Below, in pieces: positions 1 through 12,640 of a DNA stretch of 64,000 nucleotides. The notes beneath the pieces are model-generated. The model worked only from the letters and a program-made list of their open reading frames with translations, did no database searches and was not told the origin of the DNA. The stretch's first letter is position 1; every line of letters begins with the position of its first letter. A program made the position numbers and the translations under genes. Origin of the DNA: Rhodamnia argentea (taxonomy: Eukaryota; Streptophyta; Magnoliopsida; Myrtales; Myrtaceae); assembly GCF_020921035.1 (NCBI RefSeq), contig NC_063157.1, positions 20,415,015 through 20,479,014 of the forward strand. The letters run 5' to 3'.

Positions 1-101
1 AAATCTGCAACACAAATATGATATGCATGGTATGCATGATGCTAACAATTAGAGTAAATCGGATCTGCACGGGAAAAGGCCATCAGAGCCTCCGATTTTA
101 T

Positions 102-3100
102 TCATGGGTAATACTTCTTCACCATATCGGCATTTACAGGTCTCGACCAAACCCGGTCATCCATCTCAACTAAAATCAACGTACCACCAAAGAGGACTTT
201 CTTGATCACATATGGCCCTTCATAGTTCGGTGTGAACTTGCCTCCAGGGTGCGGTATAAATGCCAATCTCTTCTTCAGCACCAAGTCACCGATCTCGAAA
301 TACCGGGGATGAACTCTACAGTTGAACATCTTCGCCACATGCTTCTAATAACACCGACCATGACAGATGGCTCGCAGTCTTTTCTCCTCGATCATATCCA
401 ACTGTTCATATCTCTGTTGAACCACTCTTCTTTGATAGTTTCAACTGTGACAGAATCCTAAGTGATGGAATCTCTATTTCCACTAGTAGCACCGCTTCCA
501 TATCGTATACCAACGAGAAAGGAGTTGCTCCGATTGAGGTATGGATCGACATCCGGTATGCTATCGGTGTATAAGAGAGCCTCTCGTGCCAATCCCGATA
601 ATTCTCTCTCTTCTTGGACGGAATCTTCTTGATATTTTTGTTCGCTGCTTCTACTGCACCATTCATCTGCGGGCGGCAAGGCGAAGAATTCAAATGTCGA
701 ACGCAAAACTCACCAAGAACCTCATCAACCACCTTGTTATTGAGGTTTAAGTCATTGTCGGTGATTATAGCCTCTGGCGCTCCATATCGAGCAAAGATAT
801 CTCGACCCAAACACCTGGCCACGTTCTTGGCTATGACATTGGTGTATGAACACGCTTCAATCCACTTTGAGAAGTAGTCAATTGCCACAAATATAAAACG
901 ATATCCGTTTGAAGCTTTGGATTAATTGGCCCTATGACGTCGATCCCCCACATTGAGAAAGACCACACTTCGGACATCCGATGCAACTCATTGGGAGGAG
1001 CAGCGATTCAATCACCATAGACCCGACACTGACGGCGGGATCGAACATGCTGAATATAATCGATATCTAGGGTGAACCAATAGTAGCCCAATCTCATTAT
1101 CTTCTTACTTAATAGGTGGCCATTCATATGAGGGCCACATTTACCCTCATGGATTTCACTCATCAAGCGATTGGCTTCCTTGGTGTCAATGCACCTCAGG
1201 AGAACGGAGTCATATGACCTCTTGTACAACGTATCACCTTTGAAAAAAACTTTGAAGACAATTTCATCATATACTTCCTGTCATTTGCCCTACTGCCTTC
1301 GGGAAACTCTCTAGTCTACGGGTAGACCTTAATATCTTGATACCATGGCTCCCCATCCGCCTCTTCTTCTATTAGCATGGAGTAGGAAGAATGCTTTAAG
1401 ATTTCAATTCTCAATGGCTCAATATTTGAACCCGCGATCACTTGGAACATTGAGGATAGGATGGCCAATGCGAGTGCAAACTGATTTTGGGCTCTAGGAA
1501 GATACTCGAACGATATCCCATCGAACTCTTCGATTATATCCTCCAGAAACTCGTGATATGGGATCAACTTCGGGTTACGAGCCTTCCACTCGCCTTCTGT
1601 CCGAAGGATAATGAGGGCAAAGTCACCATAAACCTACGGCCTCCGGATTTCCATCTCTACGGTAACCTACAGTCCAAGAATGCGGGCCTCGTATTCAGCG
1701 ATGTTATTGGTGCACAGAAACAATAACTTAGCGGCTCTCGGATAGTGCTGGCCATCCGGGGAGATAAGGATTGCCCCTGTGCCGGATCGGGATAGGTTAA
1801 CAGCCCCGTCAAAGTACATGACCCACTTTTACGTAGTTACCGGTAAAACACGATCATCAAGAGGGTCTATCTCATCTCCGGCCTGCGTTCTCGCAACGTC
1901 CTCTGCTAACATGTCTGCTATAGCTTGACCTTTCAACGACTTCTGCGTCATGGTCCGCACATCGAACTCAGAAATGAGAATCTGCCACTTGACCAATTTG
2001 CCAACCAATGCCGACTCCTCTAGTAGATACTTAATGGGATCATATTCGATGGTCAACATGATCTGATGGTGAAGGGTTTATTGTCGCAATCCGTGCAACA
2101 CCCAAACCCGAGCTACGCGAGTCTTCTCGACCTCCGAGTAATTGGTTTTGAAATCTGAGAATTTCTTGTGGAGGTAGTATATCGCGCATTCCTTTCCATC
2201 TAATGGTCTTTTACGCACCAATACGGCTCCAATGGACTCCTTGTGGATGGTCGGATAAAGGATCGGAGGCACGCCGGGAACAGGTGGAACCATAGTAGGG
2301 GAATGGGTCGGATAATGTTGAATCTTCAAGAAAGCGATCTAACATTCAATATCCCACACAATCTTCGCATTCTTCTTGAGAAGTTTGAAAAACGGCATGA
2401 CAGTCTCCGATAGCTGGGATATGAATCTTGCCACATAGTTCAATCTCCCTAGCAAACTGCGAACTTCCTTCACAGAAGACGGGGGTCGCAACTCCCATAT
2501 GGCCTTCACGTTGGATGGGTTAATCTCGATGCCCCTACTATTGACTATGAAGCCCAATAATTTCTCAGATTTTGCCCCAAATACACACTTTGCGGGATTG
2601 AGATGTAACCGGTATTTACGCGGGCGCTCAAATAGCTTCCGGAGAATTGCAACATGGTCCTCGCTCGATCTTGACTTGGCGGTCATGTCATCGACGTACA
2701 CTTCGATTTCATTGTGCATCATATCATGGAACAAGGTCACCATGGCTCTTTGATATGTGGCACCCGTATTTTTCAAGCCGAAAGGCATGACCCTATAGCA
2801 AAAGGTTCCCCATGGGGTTATAAATGAAGTTTTGCTTCTTTCTTCCTCTTTCATCCGAATCTGGTTATAGCCGGAAAAACCATCCATGAAGGAGAAAAGC
2901 TCGAACCCAGCCGTATCGTCAACTAGCACGTCGGTATGCGGGAGCGGGAAATCGTCTTTGGGGCTGGCCTTATTCAGATCATGGTAGTCAACACACACCC
3001 CGACTCTCCCGTCTTTCTTCATCACTAGGATGATATTCGCTATCCAATCCGGGTAATGAGCGACTTCAATGGAATCGACTTTAAGAGCTTCATTACTTCC

Positions 3101-3130
3101 TCCTCAATCTTTTTAGACAACTCAGGCTTT
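102..3130 (-). pseudogene. Degenerate Ty3/gypsy pol (RT, RNase H, aRNH, integrase)
   Basis: Reverse transcriptase is open at 2339-3025, with the CVDYHDLNKASPKDDFPLP segment and the catalytic YVDD box; it continues upstream in broken frame to about 3130. The retroviral-type RNase H follows at about 1829-2329. Just below it (about 1640-1830) the frame reads MYFDGAVNLSRSGTGAIL and later NNIAEYEA, which is the extra RNase H domain of Tat elements. Integrase comes next: the zinc-binding HHCC part at 1008-1229, the catalytic core at 406-888 with the Asp of AIDYFSKW, the Asp of ITDN and the Glu of NGAVEAANK, and a GPY/F-like C-terminal module at 102-338. Frame changes between these blocks show it is a pseudogene. 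Confidence 0.88.
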
Positions 3131-3946
3131 GCCCTTCTCAACCGTTGTTTCTTCGGCGGTGTATTTGGGTTAGTCGGTAGAGCATGTTACACGATATCCT
3201 GGATCAAATCTGGTATATCGATGTATGACCAAACGAATACATCCCGAAACTCTTGAAGAAGGCTAACCAATCCGGCGGCTTCCGCTTCCTATAACGCTGC
3301 CCCAATTTTGGTCTCTTGGATATTGTCTTCCGTACCCAAATTCACTGTCACGGTTGGCTCACCTGTCAACGGCTTTGATTCCTCGTGGCGACTCCATTCG
3401 ATCTCAATCCTTTTCGGATCGTCACTATCGCTTGCCCGAATCGAAGAATCGTCGCCCGGCGAGTTCGAGTCACATGCGGTCTTATCATGAATGTGATGAA
3501 TTCTATGCCTCGAGACACATTGCGAAAGGTCAATTTATTTCAATAACATATAAACAAAGAGCAGAAAAGTGTGCTTTTCAAAACAGATTTGTAACGACAT
3601 TTTTCAAATGGGTAAGCTCCAAGAAATACCCTCATATCATCGGGTCATCCGGATTTTTTTAAAAAAGCCAAAACTAGGAAACGTGTGAAAGTCCAGTCCT
3701 CAGGCTTATACTTAGGCTCATAATCGCATCGTCATGGGACTAGCAGTATACTTTCACACATCCTTAATAAACATGTGCTGGTTTTATTTAACTGGGAGCC
3801 GCATTACAATATGTACTTCCCCCAAGCCAACGGCTCGAGACCTGGGGGTATGCAAAAAATGGTTAGCACAGCAGAGACATGTTTCCTGACGGGAAACAGG
3901 GCAACGAAGCATGTATACATGACAAAAAATAAACAAACCCACAATC

Positions 3947-4994
3947 CTACTCCGGGGAGTTAGGGGAACTAGGCGACGACTCTGCCTCCTCGGATACGGC
4001 AGCACATATGAAAGGCTCCTCGGAAATGATATCCCGAGAGTTGGCTAGCTCATCCTCAATGGTTTGCGGTCCAAAGAGATTGTCGATTTCAACAAGTGTA
4101 ACGATGGTGTTAGGGACAGGCTCCTCGAATAGCTGTGCTATCCCTTCCAAGTTGGAGAGGCTCGTATCCTCTAACATTCTAGGCGGACAAGGAAAGAGCA
4201 GCTTGGGGGGATTTCCGATGGGCTGGCTACCGGAACCCCCTCCTATCGCTAAGTGAGCAGCCTTATCCACACGATCTCCTTGATTGTCCCGACCGCCTTG
4301 TCCATGGTAACCACTTCGGAGAGGAAACGAGTAGGGGCTAGCTACATTACAACGCTTGCGTCGAAGCAAACGGACGGTGGGACCATAGGGTTGGTTGCGA
4401 CCTCCTGAATATCCAAGTCCTAAAGGACTGTTATTTGGTTTTGCAAGGATGGATTCTTTGGAAGTGAGGTCAATGTAGCCTTCGTCTTCAAGCTGGTAAT
4501 TTCCTAGATCATCTTCAATGGTCGTGGTCCGTTACAATAGGTTCCGCCATACCAATAAACATCTCACTCAAATTTGGCATTATTTCAGGGGCAACTTCCT
4601 CATCGGGAGCGACTTATTCGGTGTCGACAGTCTGTTTTCCTTCAATTAGAGCAACTGCTTCTTCGGTGGGCTCCAGCTTATCGAACTCATCCTCCCACTC
4701 ATTCCAATAAGCTCGTGTCTCCGGGACGGGCTCCTCAAAGAACCAAGGCGAGTGTGAATACTTTACCAGAAAATCATATCCGCCACTGGGCTGCCCCAAG
4801 GTACCCACTATTTCGCTCGCAGCATACGCATTTCGCGGGAACTCTTGATTCCAATGGCGCCGGTTACACGGGGAATCATCTTCTAAGTCATGACTTTCAT
4901 CCGGCTGAGCTAGCGCCATCTCGGGTACAATTGCGTTCTCTAACTCGGCTAACAAGTTGTCGGGCTCGATTGCGACCGTCTCCAAGCTTACCAT
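3947..4994 (-). pseudogene. Acidic gag-pol linker-like remnant of the Tat element
   Basis: Two open stretches on the - strand (4614-4994 and 3947-4369) lie between the leader and RT of the Tat element. They encode an acidic protein rich in Glu, Pro and Ser, with the repeated motif EEPVP. I see no major homology region, CCHC zinc knuckle or DTG/DSG protease motif. By position this is where gag and protease should be. It may be the linker upstream of RT left after loss of gag, or a diverged gag. The identity is inferred from position only. Confidence 0.4.
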
Positions 4995-5680
4995 TACGGA
5001 CCCGATTGAGCTCGAGTGAACATATATGAGTATTTCGGTCAGTCAATGAACGTAAGAAAAGCATCACTGAAAAAAAAACATGGAAAAAATTGGGACGAAG
5101 TAGAGATTATACTCAAAGTAGTTGGTGAATGATACCCGTTAATGGCATAAACACACGCATGCTAACAGTGAGGTTTGACACACAAAGGGTAGGATAGACT
5201 AATGGCTATAGGCTCCCATCACAACGAAATGATGTACCGCCCCCAAAAATGCCGACAACATAATCGGGTTGAGGCACACATTTCGAGGTTATGAGCGGGA
5301 TCAAAAATGATCCCGCCATTTGTAGACTTGTGTATGACTCAATCTATTTCTGACACCTCCTAAGGATTTCCTAGGGTCGCAGTGCGAGTTTGATCACTGG
5401 ATGTGTGTGCAAAAAGTGTAGTGTATGAAAAGCATGCATAGCAAGGTATATCAAACACGCTTCAATATACATCTAGAAAACATACATTCTCACAACTCCC
5501 CGCAAAACAGATAGGTCAACAATCACTCCACCCCTTATAACTCCTAACCCGCAAGAACATCTAATCACAAAATTAGTAGATTAACCCGACTTTTCTAGCA
5601 ACACGGAAAAATGGTGATCAAGTTAGGGAACAATCAATTGGTTATTATGGCTTAAGTCTACACAAGTTTTAAACCTAGCT

Positions 5681-5698
5681 TCCCCGGTGGAGTCACCA
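5681..5698 (-). other. Primer-binding site of the Tat element
   Basis: On the - strand the sequence TGGTGACTCCACCGGGGA starts three bases inside the LTR boundary. It begins with TGG, the complement of a tRNA CCA end. The form TGGYGACTCC is typical of Tat-lineage elements, which I recall as tRNA-Arg primed. Its position fixes the LTR at 5702-10797 as the 5' LTR and the element as - strand. Confidence 0.7.
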
Positions 5699-7526
5699 AA
5701 CTGTCGCGACCTCACCTTCGGCCTCCCCTGAGGGTTCGGCGGGTTAAGAGGTATTGCCATAGGTCAATGGCGTGGATTCTTCCAAGTCCTACCTCGCGTG
5801 ACATTGAATTTCTTTTTACCGATTAGCAAATTAAAATGCTATTAAGAGTCGCCACTAGCCTATTGGGGTCGGCTAAAAACCAATCGAGACACGGGAGTGC
5901 TATCTCGATTCCTACGCAACCTGAGCTTCTAGGTTCAAGGACTTGTTTATGCTAACTAGATAATTAGCGCCCCTTCGATACCTAACCAGTCGATATTCTC
6001 TAAAGTGACCACACATTTTGCATATCATTTTAAGCTTATCAAGTATCTAACCAGTGTTAAATGATCATGCATAATGTTTTTCTGCCATTTCATGCAATCA
6101 CCTATTTATCCTTAACCTAACAATATAGGGAGAGCGATTAATAGGTAATTTTTCAAAAGATAGTGTTATAAACATTCAATCAGGTAAATATACCAAATAA
6201 AGATCAAGATAAGCACTTACGGACCAAATCTATGATGGCGATATTTAAACAAACAACTTTGACTCGAAGGTCGAATTACAATAGTATCAGACCGGATTGG
6301 ATATCGGTTTTCAATCAACGCCAATCCGAGGCTTGAAAATTCATATTAGTGGTAAAAAGGTCATGAAAATCATTTTTTAAATTTTCTGAAATTTTTCTGA
6401 TTTTTTTGGTTTTTTATTATTTAATTTTATTTTTTATTTTTATTATTTTTTTATTAATATATTTTTTTAAAGGGAACCAGGCCCAGGTCGGGTTCTCGGA
6501 CCGAGGCCTGGATCAAGTAGTTGGACCCGATCGGGCCCGAGAGAGAGAGGACCCGAACCGGGTCCAACTCACAAAAAAGTGTCTAGGTCCGAAGTTTTCA
6601 TATTCTGTCCGAACCAAGCCCACAAATCCTTCTGGCCCCATCTCTAGCACGCCCAAAATAGCCCCTCTCTTGAACAAAATAGCCCGGGCCCAATATCTTT
6701 TCTTTCCTCTTTAACTTGCCCATCCAACCAGCCTTTGCCCTTCATCCTCCTATACCAGCCCTTCCGAGTCGCCCCAAACGCCCAAAGGAAGGCACGCTCG
6801 TGCTACTATTCATCATCTTCTTCACGTTATGACGTCTTCCTCCTCTGCAACATCAACATAGCTTCACCTCCCAAATTTGTTCGTTTTTGCAAAGCCGGGA
6901 TCCGCTCACCGCCGGTGCACTGCCGCTGCCAGACTACACCTCGGGAACCTTCTCGCCAAAATGTTGGGTCTGTTTATGTAGTACCGATACCACAATGCGA
7001 GGATCCGCCAGCTACGCCACCGCCTCATATCCGAGTCGCCACCTGCGCTACCACTCCTACGATTTCGCACGCCATCAAACCAACGGGACTAGCTCAGCTG
7101 ACCGTCGCCAAACTATGCCCCGGCGAACCTCCCGGACCCGCACCGGTTCTATTCGTCCGCCATTGGTTGATTGACGCTGGGATTCGCCAACCGCTCTATC
7201 ATTTCAAGGTCCGGTCTTTCTACCGCTTTATTGAAGTGCCATCGTTCGAAACCCGCACCTTCTTCTTGCTCGAGCTATCGTCACCATCTGTTGTCGTTTG
7301 CAGCGACTCTGCTTGAGCTTGCATCGCTTCTATTCGGGCTTGCGTTGCCTCAGTCCGGACTTGCGTCGCCTTAGGTTACCTTCGCACCAACTAGACCCAA
7401 ACTCATTAGGTTTTTCCACGAGCTGGGGACGCTTACTAGCGGTCTCCTAACCATCGGCCCAACGCCTAGCTGTCGAACCTCACGCCCAACACGGGCCGCC
7501 GAACCAACCCCGCCCTAGCATACGTT

Positions 7527-9549
7527 ACTTGTGTTGGGATACACGTAACATGCATAGGCAAATAAAACATAAACGCAGCGGAAGTAAATAAAAAAACCTA
7601 TACACGTATCTCCGGAGGCGTAGTTCGTGCGTTTCAATCGAAAATCATATTAAACGAAAGAGGGTCAACGAGTTACCTCTTGAAGCGTGCTTGAAACGAA
7701 AAAGGTTCGGACGTTCTATCCGAGCCCCACAAGTGTTGAGCCTCTAGTTCGGACACACCACCAATCGCAACGTCAAACAAAAGAACGAACTCGCGAGAAT
7801 CACCACTTGAATTGTGCTAGCAATATTGTGGAATCAATTCTCACAACTCTCAAAAATTTCTGGTCTTTCGTTCAATGCAAGAATAAAAGTGCAGAGAGAA
7901 ATTTCTGGTTTTTCTCATGCCTTTTACGCACACTTTCGCACACTTTCTCTTCGTTCTCATTAATGGGCGCCGCACGATGAGTGTTTTGCCAATCGTGTCA
8001 CACGAGCACACGATCGACAAAACCCGTTGTCCACGATCGTGTCATGCACACGTTGCAGATCGTGCAAATGAGGCACACGATATGTTCGTGGGCAAAACAG
8101 CACACGGTGAGCAACTTTTGCTGATCGTGTGCTTGCACTATTACTACACTTTTTTTTTAATTAAGAAATAAAACGCATGGTCAGCACTTGTTGTATCGAC
8201 CATCTACGTTGCACGCACATCAATATGTGCGTGCAACATAAATTATATATAAATATATATAACAATTATATATATACATATAATTTAATAAAAACATAAT
8301 AGTGTGATTAAATGTGTGCATTTCGGATACATCAATATGCGTCCACTATAAGAGTGCGTGTGCATCATATGCACGTACATCCATGACCAAAAATAAGAAT
8401 CAAATTAAATCTCATTTAATTTAATTGTTCGACTAATTCGGTATATCGTAATTGCAAACATATTTGCAATGTTATCTTTCCATTCAACGTCGTCATGTAT
8501 TGGTTGAGGTGTGTGACATCCCTAGGTTCATCACCGATTGGCGAGTAAGACATGCACTAACACTTTAGTACTTTCAAGAGAATTGATTGTCCCGATCAAC
8601 ATCTAGGTCCTACAAGCCATGAGTGACATCTAGCAATATGTCATGGCTACCCGGATAGTGTGAATACTTTAAGAACATAATGAACCCGTCGGCTTTGGTT
8701 ACGGTATAATTCAATCCCTCTGTCTTACTATATCCCGATCGAACAAAGACCATGGAATATTTTTCAAGTCACCAATTCGATCATATGCACAAATCTAATT
8801 GACATGCATTTATATGAGACATGAACATTTCATTCTCGATCATAACCCCGGCCAAGGATTTCAATACATTGTCATAATTAAATTGCATAGGATATCATAC
8901 CTTGCATGTGACAAGGAGACAGATTCCATTTTGCGCACACGTGTGACTTCGTATGTGCATGAACTATGATCATCAAGTACAGAGACGGATCAACGAACCA
9001 TCAATATGCGTCCTCGTGAACCATAGCCATCCAACACACAAGTCAACACTATGCCTCGGGTCTAAGGATTATTTACACAAGACCAAAGCATGAACGATTA
9101 GACATTGACCACGCTAAAAGCTTCCATGTCGCTAATCGTTCAATGCGTGTCACGTTCGGTGAACTTGTCTGATACAAGCACCTGTGTTCTAACTCGAGCA
9201 TCGCAATATCCAATGACTTGTGACTCGTCATTCCCTTAAGCATCCAATGCTCAATGGTGAAGTTAAGAACACACCGATCTCAACAGGATCATTGATATCC
9301 ATTCAATGATCCATCAACCGGGAACAGTTTAAAGATTCGGTCTAAGCGTGAACCTGTCACACATATTCTCAACGTCTCAAGAATAGGTCCAGCCACAACC
9401 GATCTTGTGGAATTTATTCATATAAGTAAATAATTGGACAAATGAATAAACGTATTTGCCATTAATTAAATAATAAATTGAAAATACAATCGAAATCCCT
9501 AACATGTAACTATTACATAGTCGCTTTAGGGCATATCTCTAACAACTTG
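7527..9549. mobile_element. Nested solo LTR with intact 5-bp target duplication
   Basis: The LTR runs from 7532 (TGTTGGGATACACG) to 9544 (ATCTCTAACA), about 2.0 kb. It is flanked by ACTTG at 7527-7531 and again at 9545-9549, a perfect 5-bp target duplication. No coding region, PBS or second LTR is present, so it is a solo LTR left by recombination. The motif AAACGCAGCGGAAG near its start is one I associate with Ty1/copia-type LTRs of dicots; the superfamily call is weak. It sits within the LTR of the Tat element and is therefore younger than it. Confidence 0.88.
8208..8237. repeat. Perfect 13-bp inverted repeat in the solo LTR
   Basis: GTTGCACGCACAT, a four-base CAAT loop, then its exact reverse complement ATGTGCGTGCAAC. 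It lies about 0.7 kb into the 2.0 kb solo LTR, just before an AT-rich stretch of TATATA repeats. It could form a stable hairpin in RNA or a protein-binding palindrome. Confidence 0.85.
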
Positions 9550-10603
9550 TGCTTATGGTTCGAGCCTCTTCGTGTGCCAACATCCCTCCGGACCTTGAAC
9601 CAGCATAATCGGTCCCCTCCCAAAACAAATCCAACGTCTCACCATGGCCCTCCAGAGAACCGATGACCACCAATGATTGGCTTGGCAAAGCCTCAAAACT
9701 ACTATCGCTACTCCATTTCGCACGGCTGAACCCCTCCGAACCGTTATTCACTCAAAAGACCGTCCATAGTTCGAAACCAAACAAAGACAATAAACTAACA
9801 GGCAAACGAGCGCGACCGAACGTCAAACCAAAAAAAAGGGGTCAAAACCCGGCGGTCGGGGATGGGTATTGCATCAATGCATGTCAACAACACAATAGAA
9901 GGATCTACAGCGTACAAAATACCATAGGAAGTTGTCCGAGACTCGCCGATCCAAGAAACCGAAGCTCTCGGACCGGCGAGTGCCGTAACCGAATTGGTAC
10001 GACCAAACTCGAGAGAGGAGGCCAACCTTTTCCAATGGAGTCGAAGGCGATCTCAAGGGAAAGAAATGAGGGAAGCTGCGTAAGTCCCTCTCCTTTTGTT
10101 CTTCTTCTTTCCGAACTTCCTCCTAGTTCTTTGGTCCAACTCCCCTTACGCTCCTCTTCCTCGGGACCGAACCCTCGGCCTGCCCACTTCTCTCCCTTTT
10201 ATGCACGTTGCCTCCTTTCCCAAGCTTGCTTGTGTGGACGAGCGTAAAATCCGTTTGACGTTGACGTGGATTGATAGAAGACCACGTCAAATACATGGTG
10301 TAATTGTGAGTGACGTGAGTAGGGATGGTGTGGAGAGTTGGTGAGTGGATAGGGGACCAAATGGGCTGATAATACAAATGAGTTGTGGACTGAGGACAAA
10401 AAAGAAGGGAAGATGGGCTGTAGGTAAATAAAGGGAAAAATGGGTTGTTCTCTTAGGCCCACGTGAGAAGAAAGAAAGCTGGACTTGCGAGGAAAAGAAA
10501 AGGCACTTGGTTGGGCTACCGGTGCAAGCCTATTCGCGGGAAAGGGGAGAAAAGGCGGGCGGAGCTTCGCCCGAATGGGCTTGACCGGCCCGATCGGATT
10601 TTA

Positions 10604-10639
10604 TTCCTTTTCCTTTTCCTTTTCCTTTTCCTTTTTTTT
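10604..10639. repeat. (TTTTCC)n short tandem repeat
   Basis: About five hexanucleotide TTCCTT units followed by a run of T, near the right end of the Tat LTR. It has no counterpart of similar length in the related LTR at 56445-59131, where a poly-T run and a TA repeat occupy the equivalent place. Confidence 0.75.
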
Positions 10640-10797
10640 TCAATCATTTTCTTATAAAAATTTTTTAGATTTATGTATTTTTATTTTCGTTTCTATTTGC
10701 AAAAGAAAATTAATAAAATATGCATATTTAATAAGTGAGACATATTTTATTTTACAGAGAAAATAAAATACGAGACTGCCAAAATTAGGTGTCAACA

Positions 10798-12411
10798 TCG
10801 TTAATTAGCTAGTTAACTCCTAACTCACGGTTAGGTCATTAATTACGTTTAGGATTAGTTTAGTCGGTGTAAATAGTATTTAGGTAGATAACTATGGTCA
10901 ATTTTAGTTAGGGACTCGGATTATGGTAAATAACCACAATTAAATAAGTTAGCCTAGTTAGCTAAGTGGGATGTGTAGTTGATGATTGATTGTGATTGTT
11001 CGATCGCGAGCAAGTGATTGGCTAGAGCCAAGTGGACGATGGACTGTCGGACTAACTAGGTATTATAAGCTTGACTATGTGTAATTGAATTAAATAATTA
11101 CAGTCGAACTAAATAATTGTAATCGGGATAGTTAATTATTAATTAATTAATTATCATTACTGAGTGATTATTAGGTGTTGTTGTTTGACTGTCGAGTGTT
11201 ATAGGTGCATATATATATAGATATACAAGAATTAATCATCCTGTATTAGATACAAAGTCTAGTGGATAAATTATGCATTCATGTGACCACGTGCGGAATC
11301 AAACCGCATATTTGAGAATGAAAATGGCTTTGGGCTAAGTTTTATAGCACATCCGTGTGAGCATTTGATTAAATGCAAAAGATAAGAATTGACTGATTGT
11401 TTAGTGTGCTCGTGTGGTCATATGATGGTTTCCTAATAAGTTCGTATCGTGTCGATTGAAATCACACGACTTGTCGGATGCACATCAATCCATAACGCCA
11501 GATTGATCGGATGCCGGTCGCAGCTTGTGATAGATCGATGCTCCTTATAGGAATGTCCGCTACGCCGTACCGCGCCAATCGGAGTCACATGGCCTAGCAG
11601 TGGCCGTTCTTGAAGAAATGAAATGGTACCCGGTCTCGCCAAAAAAGCACCATCTGCCTAGTGTGCTATGTATCAATTACCTAGTATGCTAGGCCGAATG
11701 GCCATAAATAATCGAAACACGTGTAGTATTCTGTGCATACAAGTTGTTTAGGTGTTTTGATTGTTTCCCTTGGTTGATGTAACTGTTGAGTCGAATCGAG
11801 TGTTGCATTACGTGTGAACCAAGGCGTGGTAAGCTTGCATGTGGTTGTGATATATTTTTGGGTTGTGTATTTTCCTGTGATAGCTAGAGTTTTGCGTAGT
11901 TCGCACGTCATTAATCTATTATCGACTGTTGCTATATGTTTAGGCCGCCCTGAAGGAATCAACGCCTTAGCCGGGCCTAAGTGTTGACTCATTGAGATTT
12001 TATATCTCGCTCCGTTGTTGTTATCCCTTTTTTAGGCCCTTAGCCGTGGAGATATGGAGGTAAACGTGAATCTTAATGGAGTAGTTTTGGGAGTAGAGTT
12101 AACCCCGAACTAAACCTGGTATTTTTTAGGATTGTTAGAAGTAGCCCTAAAGTGGAACTTGTGTGTATAAACGTACTTCCTATGATTAAAGAATATCTAT
12201 AAATGAGATACACTTTTATTGTTGATGATTTAAGTGTATCCTGCTTTCCTATCCCCGATTAGTGTTGGTTGTTTGGGAGTTGATCGTTTCTGCATGTGCT
12301 TAATAAAAAGAATGAAAGTGAGAATTGGTCGATGACGTGCCTAGGATGTCGTCCTTATTACTCGAGGCGATTTGGTAAGATTGTGGCTTACTCGAGGATC
12401 GGGGCGTGACA
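10798..12411 (+). repeat. Tekay-like 5' LTR, right part
   Basis: Starts directly after the Tat LTR end and closes with GGGGCGTGACA at 12411, followed after 13 bases by a PBS-like sequence. Its first 0.9 kb aligns by eye to 17413-18319. The junction TCGTTAATTAG corresponds to TTGTTAATTGG in the undisturbed copy, placing the Tat insertion point inside this LTR. TCGTT is then the expected right-hand target duplication. Confidence 0.82.
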
Positions 12412-12424
12412 TCTCTGCCTAAGG

Positions 12425-12437
12425 TGGTATCGTAGCA
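12425..12437 (+). other. Primer-binding site of the Tekay-like element (degenerate)
   Basis: TGGTATCGTAGCA resembles the TGGTATCAGAGC complement of initiator-Met tRNA used by most plant chromoviruses, with two changes. It is 13 bases from the LTR end, a normal distance. Confidence 0.6.
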
Positions 12438-12640
12438 AGATCAGCATGATCCATCCGGCCATAGTTTAGAGTGATAAAAAGCGTTGGGATTTGGGATAGT
12501 TAATAGGATTGAAAATTATGTACATGTATTTGTTACTTAAGTTCTAAGGCTGTATGCCCGAGTTATCATTAGTTTTACTTTGGGGTGAGCGGGGCCCCGT
12601 AAAATACCCGCTAAGAGTGTAGCTTGTTAAACTAGTTGGG

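Larger units (their letters stand above)
1..5701 (-). mobile_element. Tat-like Ty3/gypsy retrotransposon, internal region (3' end off window)
   Basis: Internal part of an LTR retrotransposon read on the - strand. From right to left it holds a primer-binding site next to the LTR (5681-5698), an untranslated leader of about 0.7 kb, a coding stretch of unclear identity (3947-4994), then reverse transcriptase, RNase H, a second RNase H and integrase. The order RT-RH-INT marks it as Ty3/gypsy, and the second, archaeal-type RNase H is the hallmark of the Tat clade. Frames are broken by stops and frameshifts, so the copy is dead. The polypurine tract and 3' LTR must lie left of base 1. No capsid or zinc-knuckle gag segment could be recognised between leader and RT. 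Confidence 0.85.
5702..10797 (-). repeat. 5' LTR of the Tat element, interrupted by a nested solo LTR
   Basis: On the + strand it begins TGTCGCGACC and ends GGTGTCAACA, giving TG..CA ends on either strand. Both ends match a second copy at 56445-59131. Without the nested insertion at 7532-9544 and its extra target duplication it is about 3.1 kb, against 2.7 kb for the other copy, so several indels separate them. It contains long T-rich runs near 6360-6470 and a hexanucleotide repeat near its right end. Open frames inside it (for example 6735-7316) show no protein similarity I recognise and are taken as chance. Confidence 0.9.

Noticed and set aside
6735-7316. 193-residue open frame within the Tat LTR
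   Set aside because: It is cut by no intron signals, has no family resemblance and is not preserved in the second LTR copy at 56445-59131.
12425-12445. tRNA-like sequence near 12425
   Set aside because: It is the primer-binding site of the Tekay-like element; no cloverleaf can be drawn.
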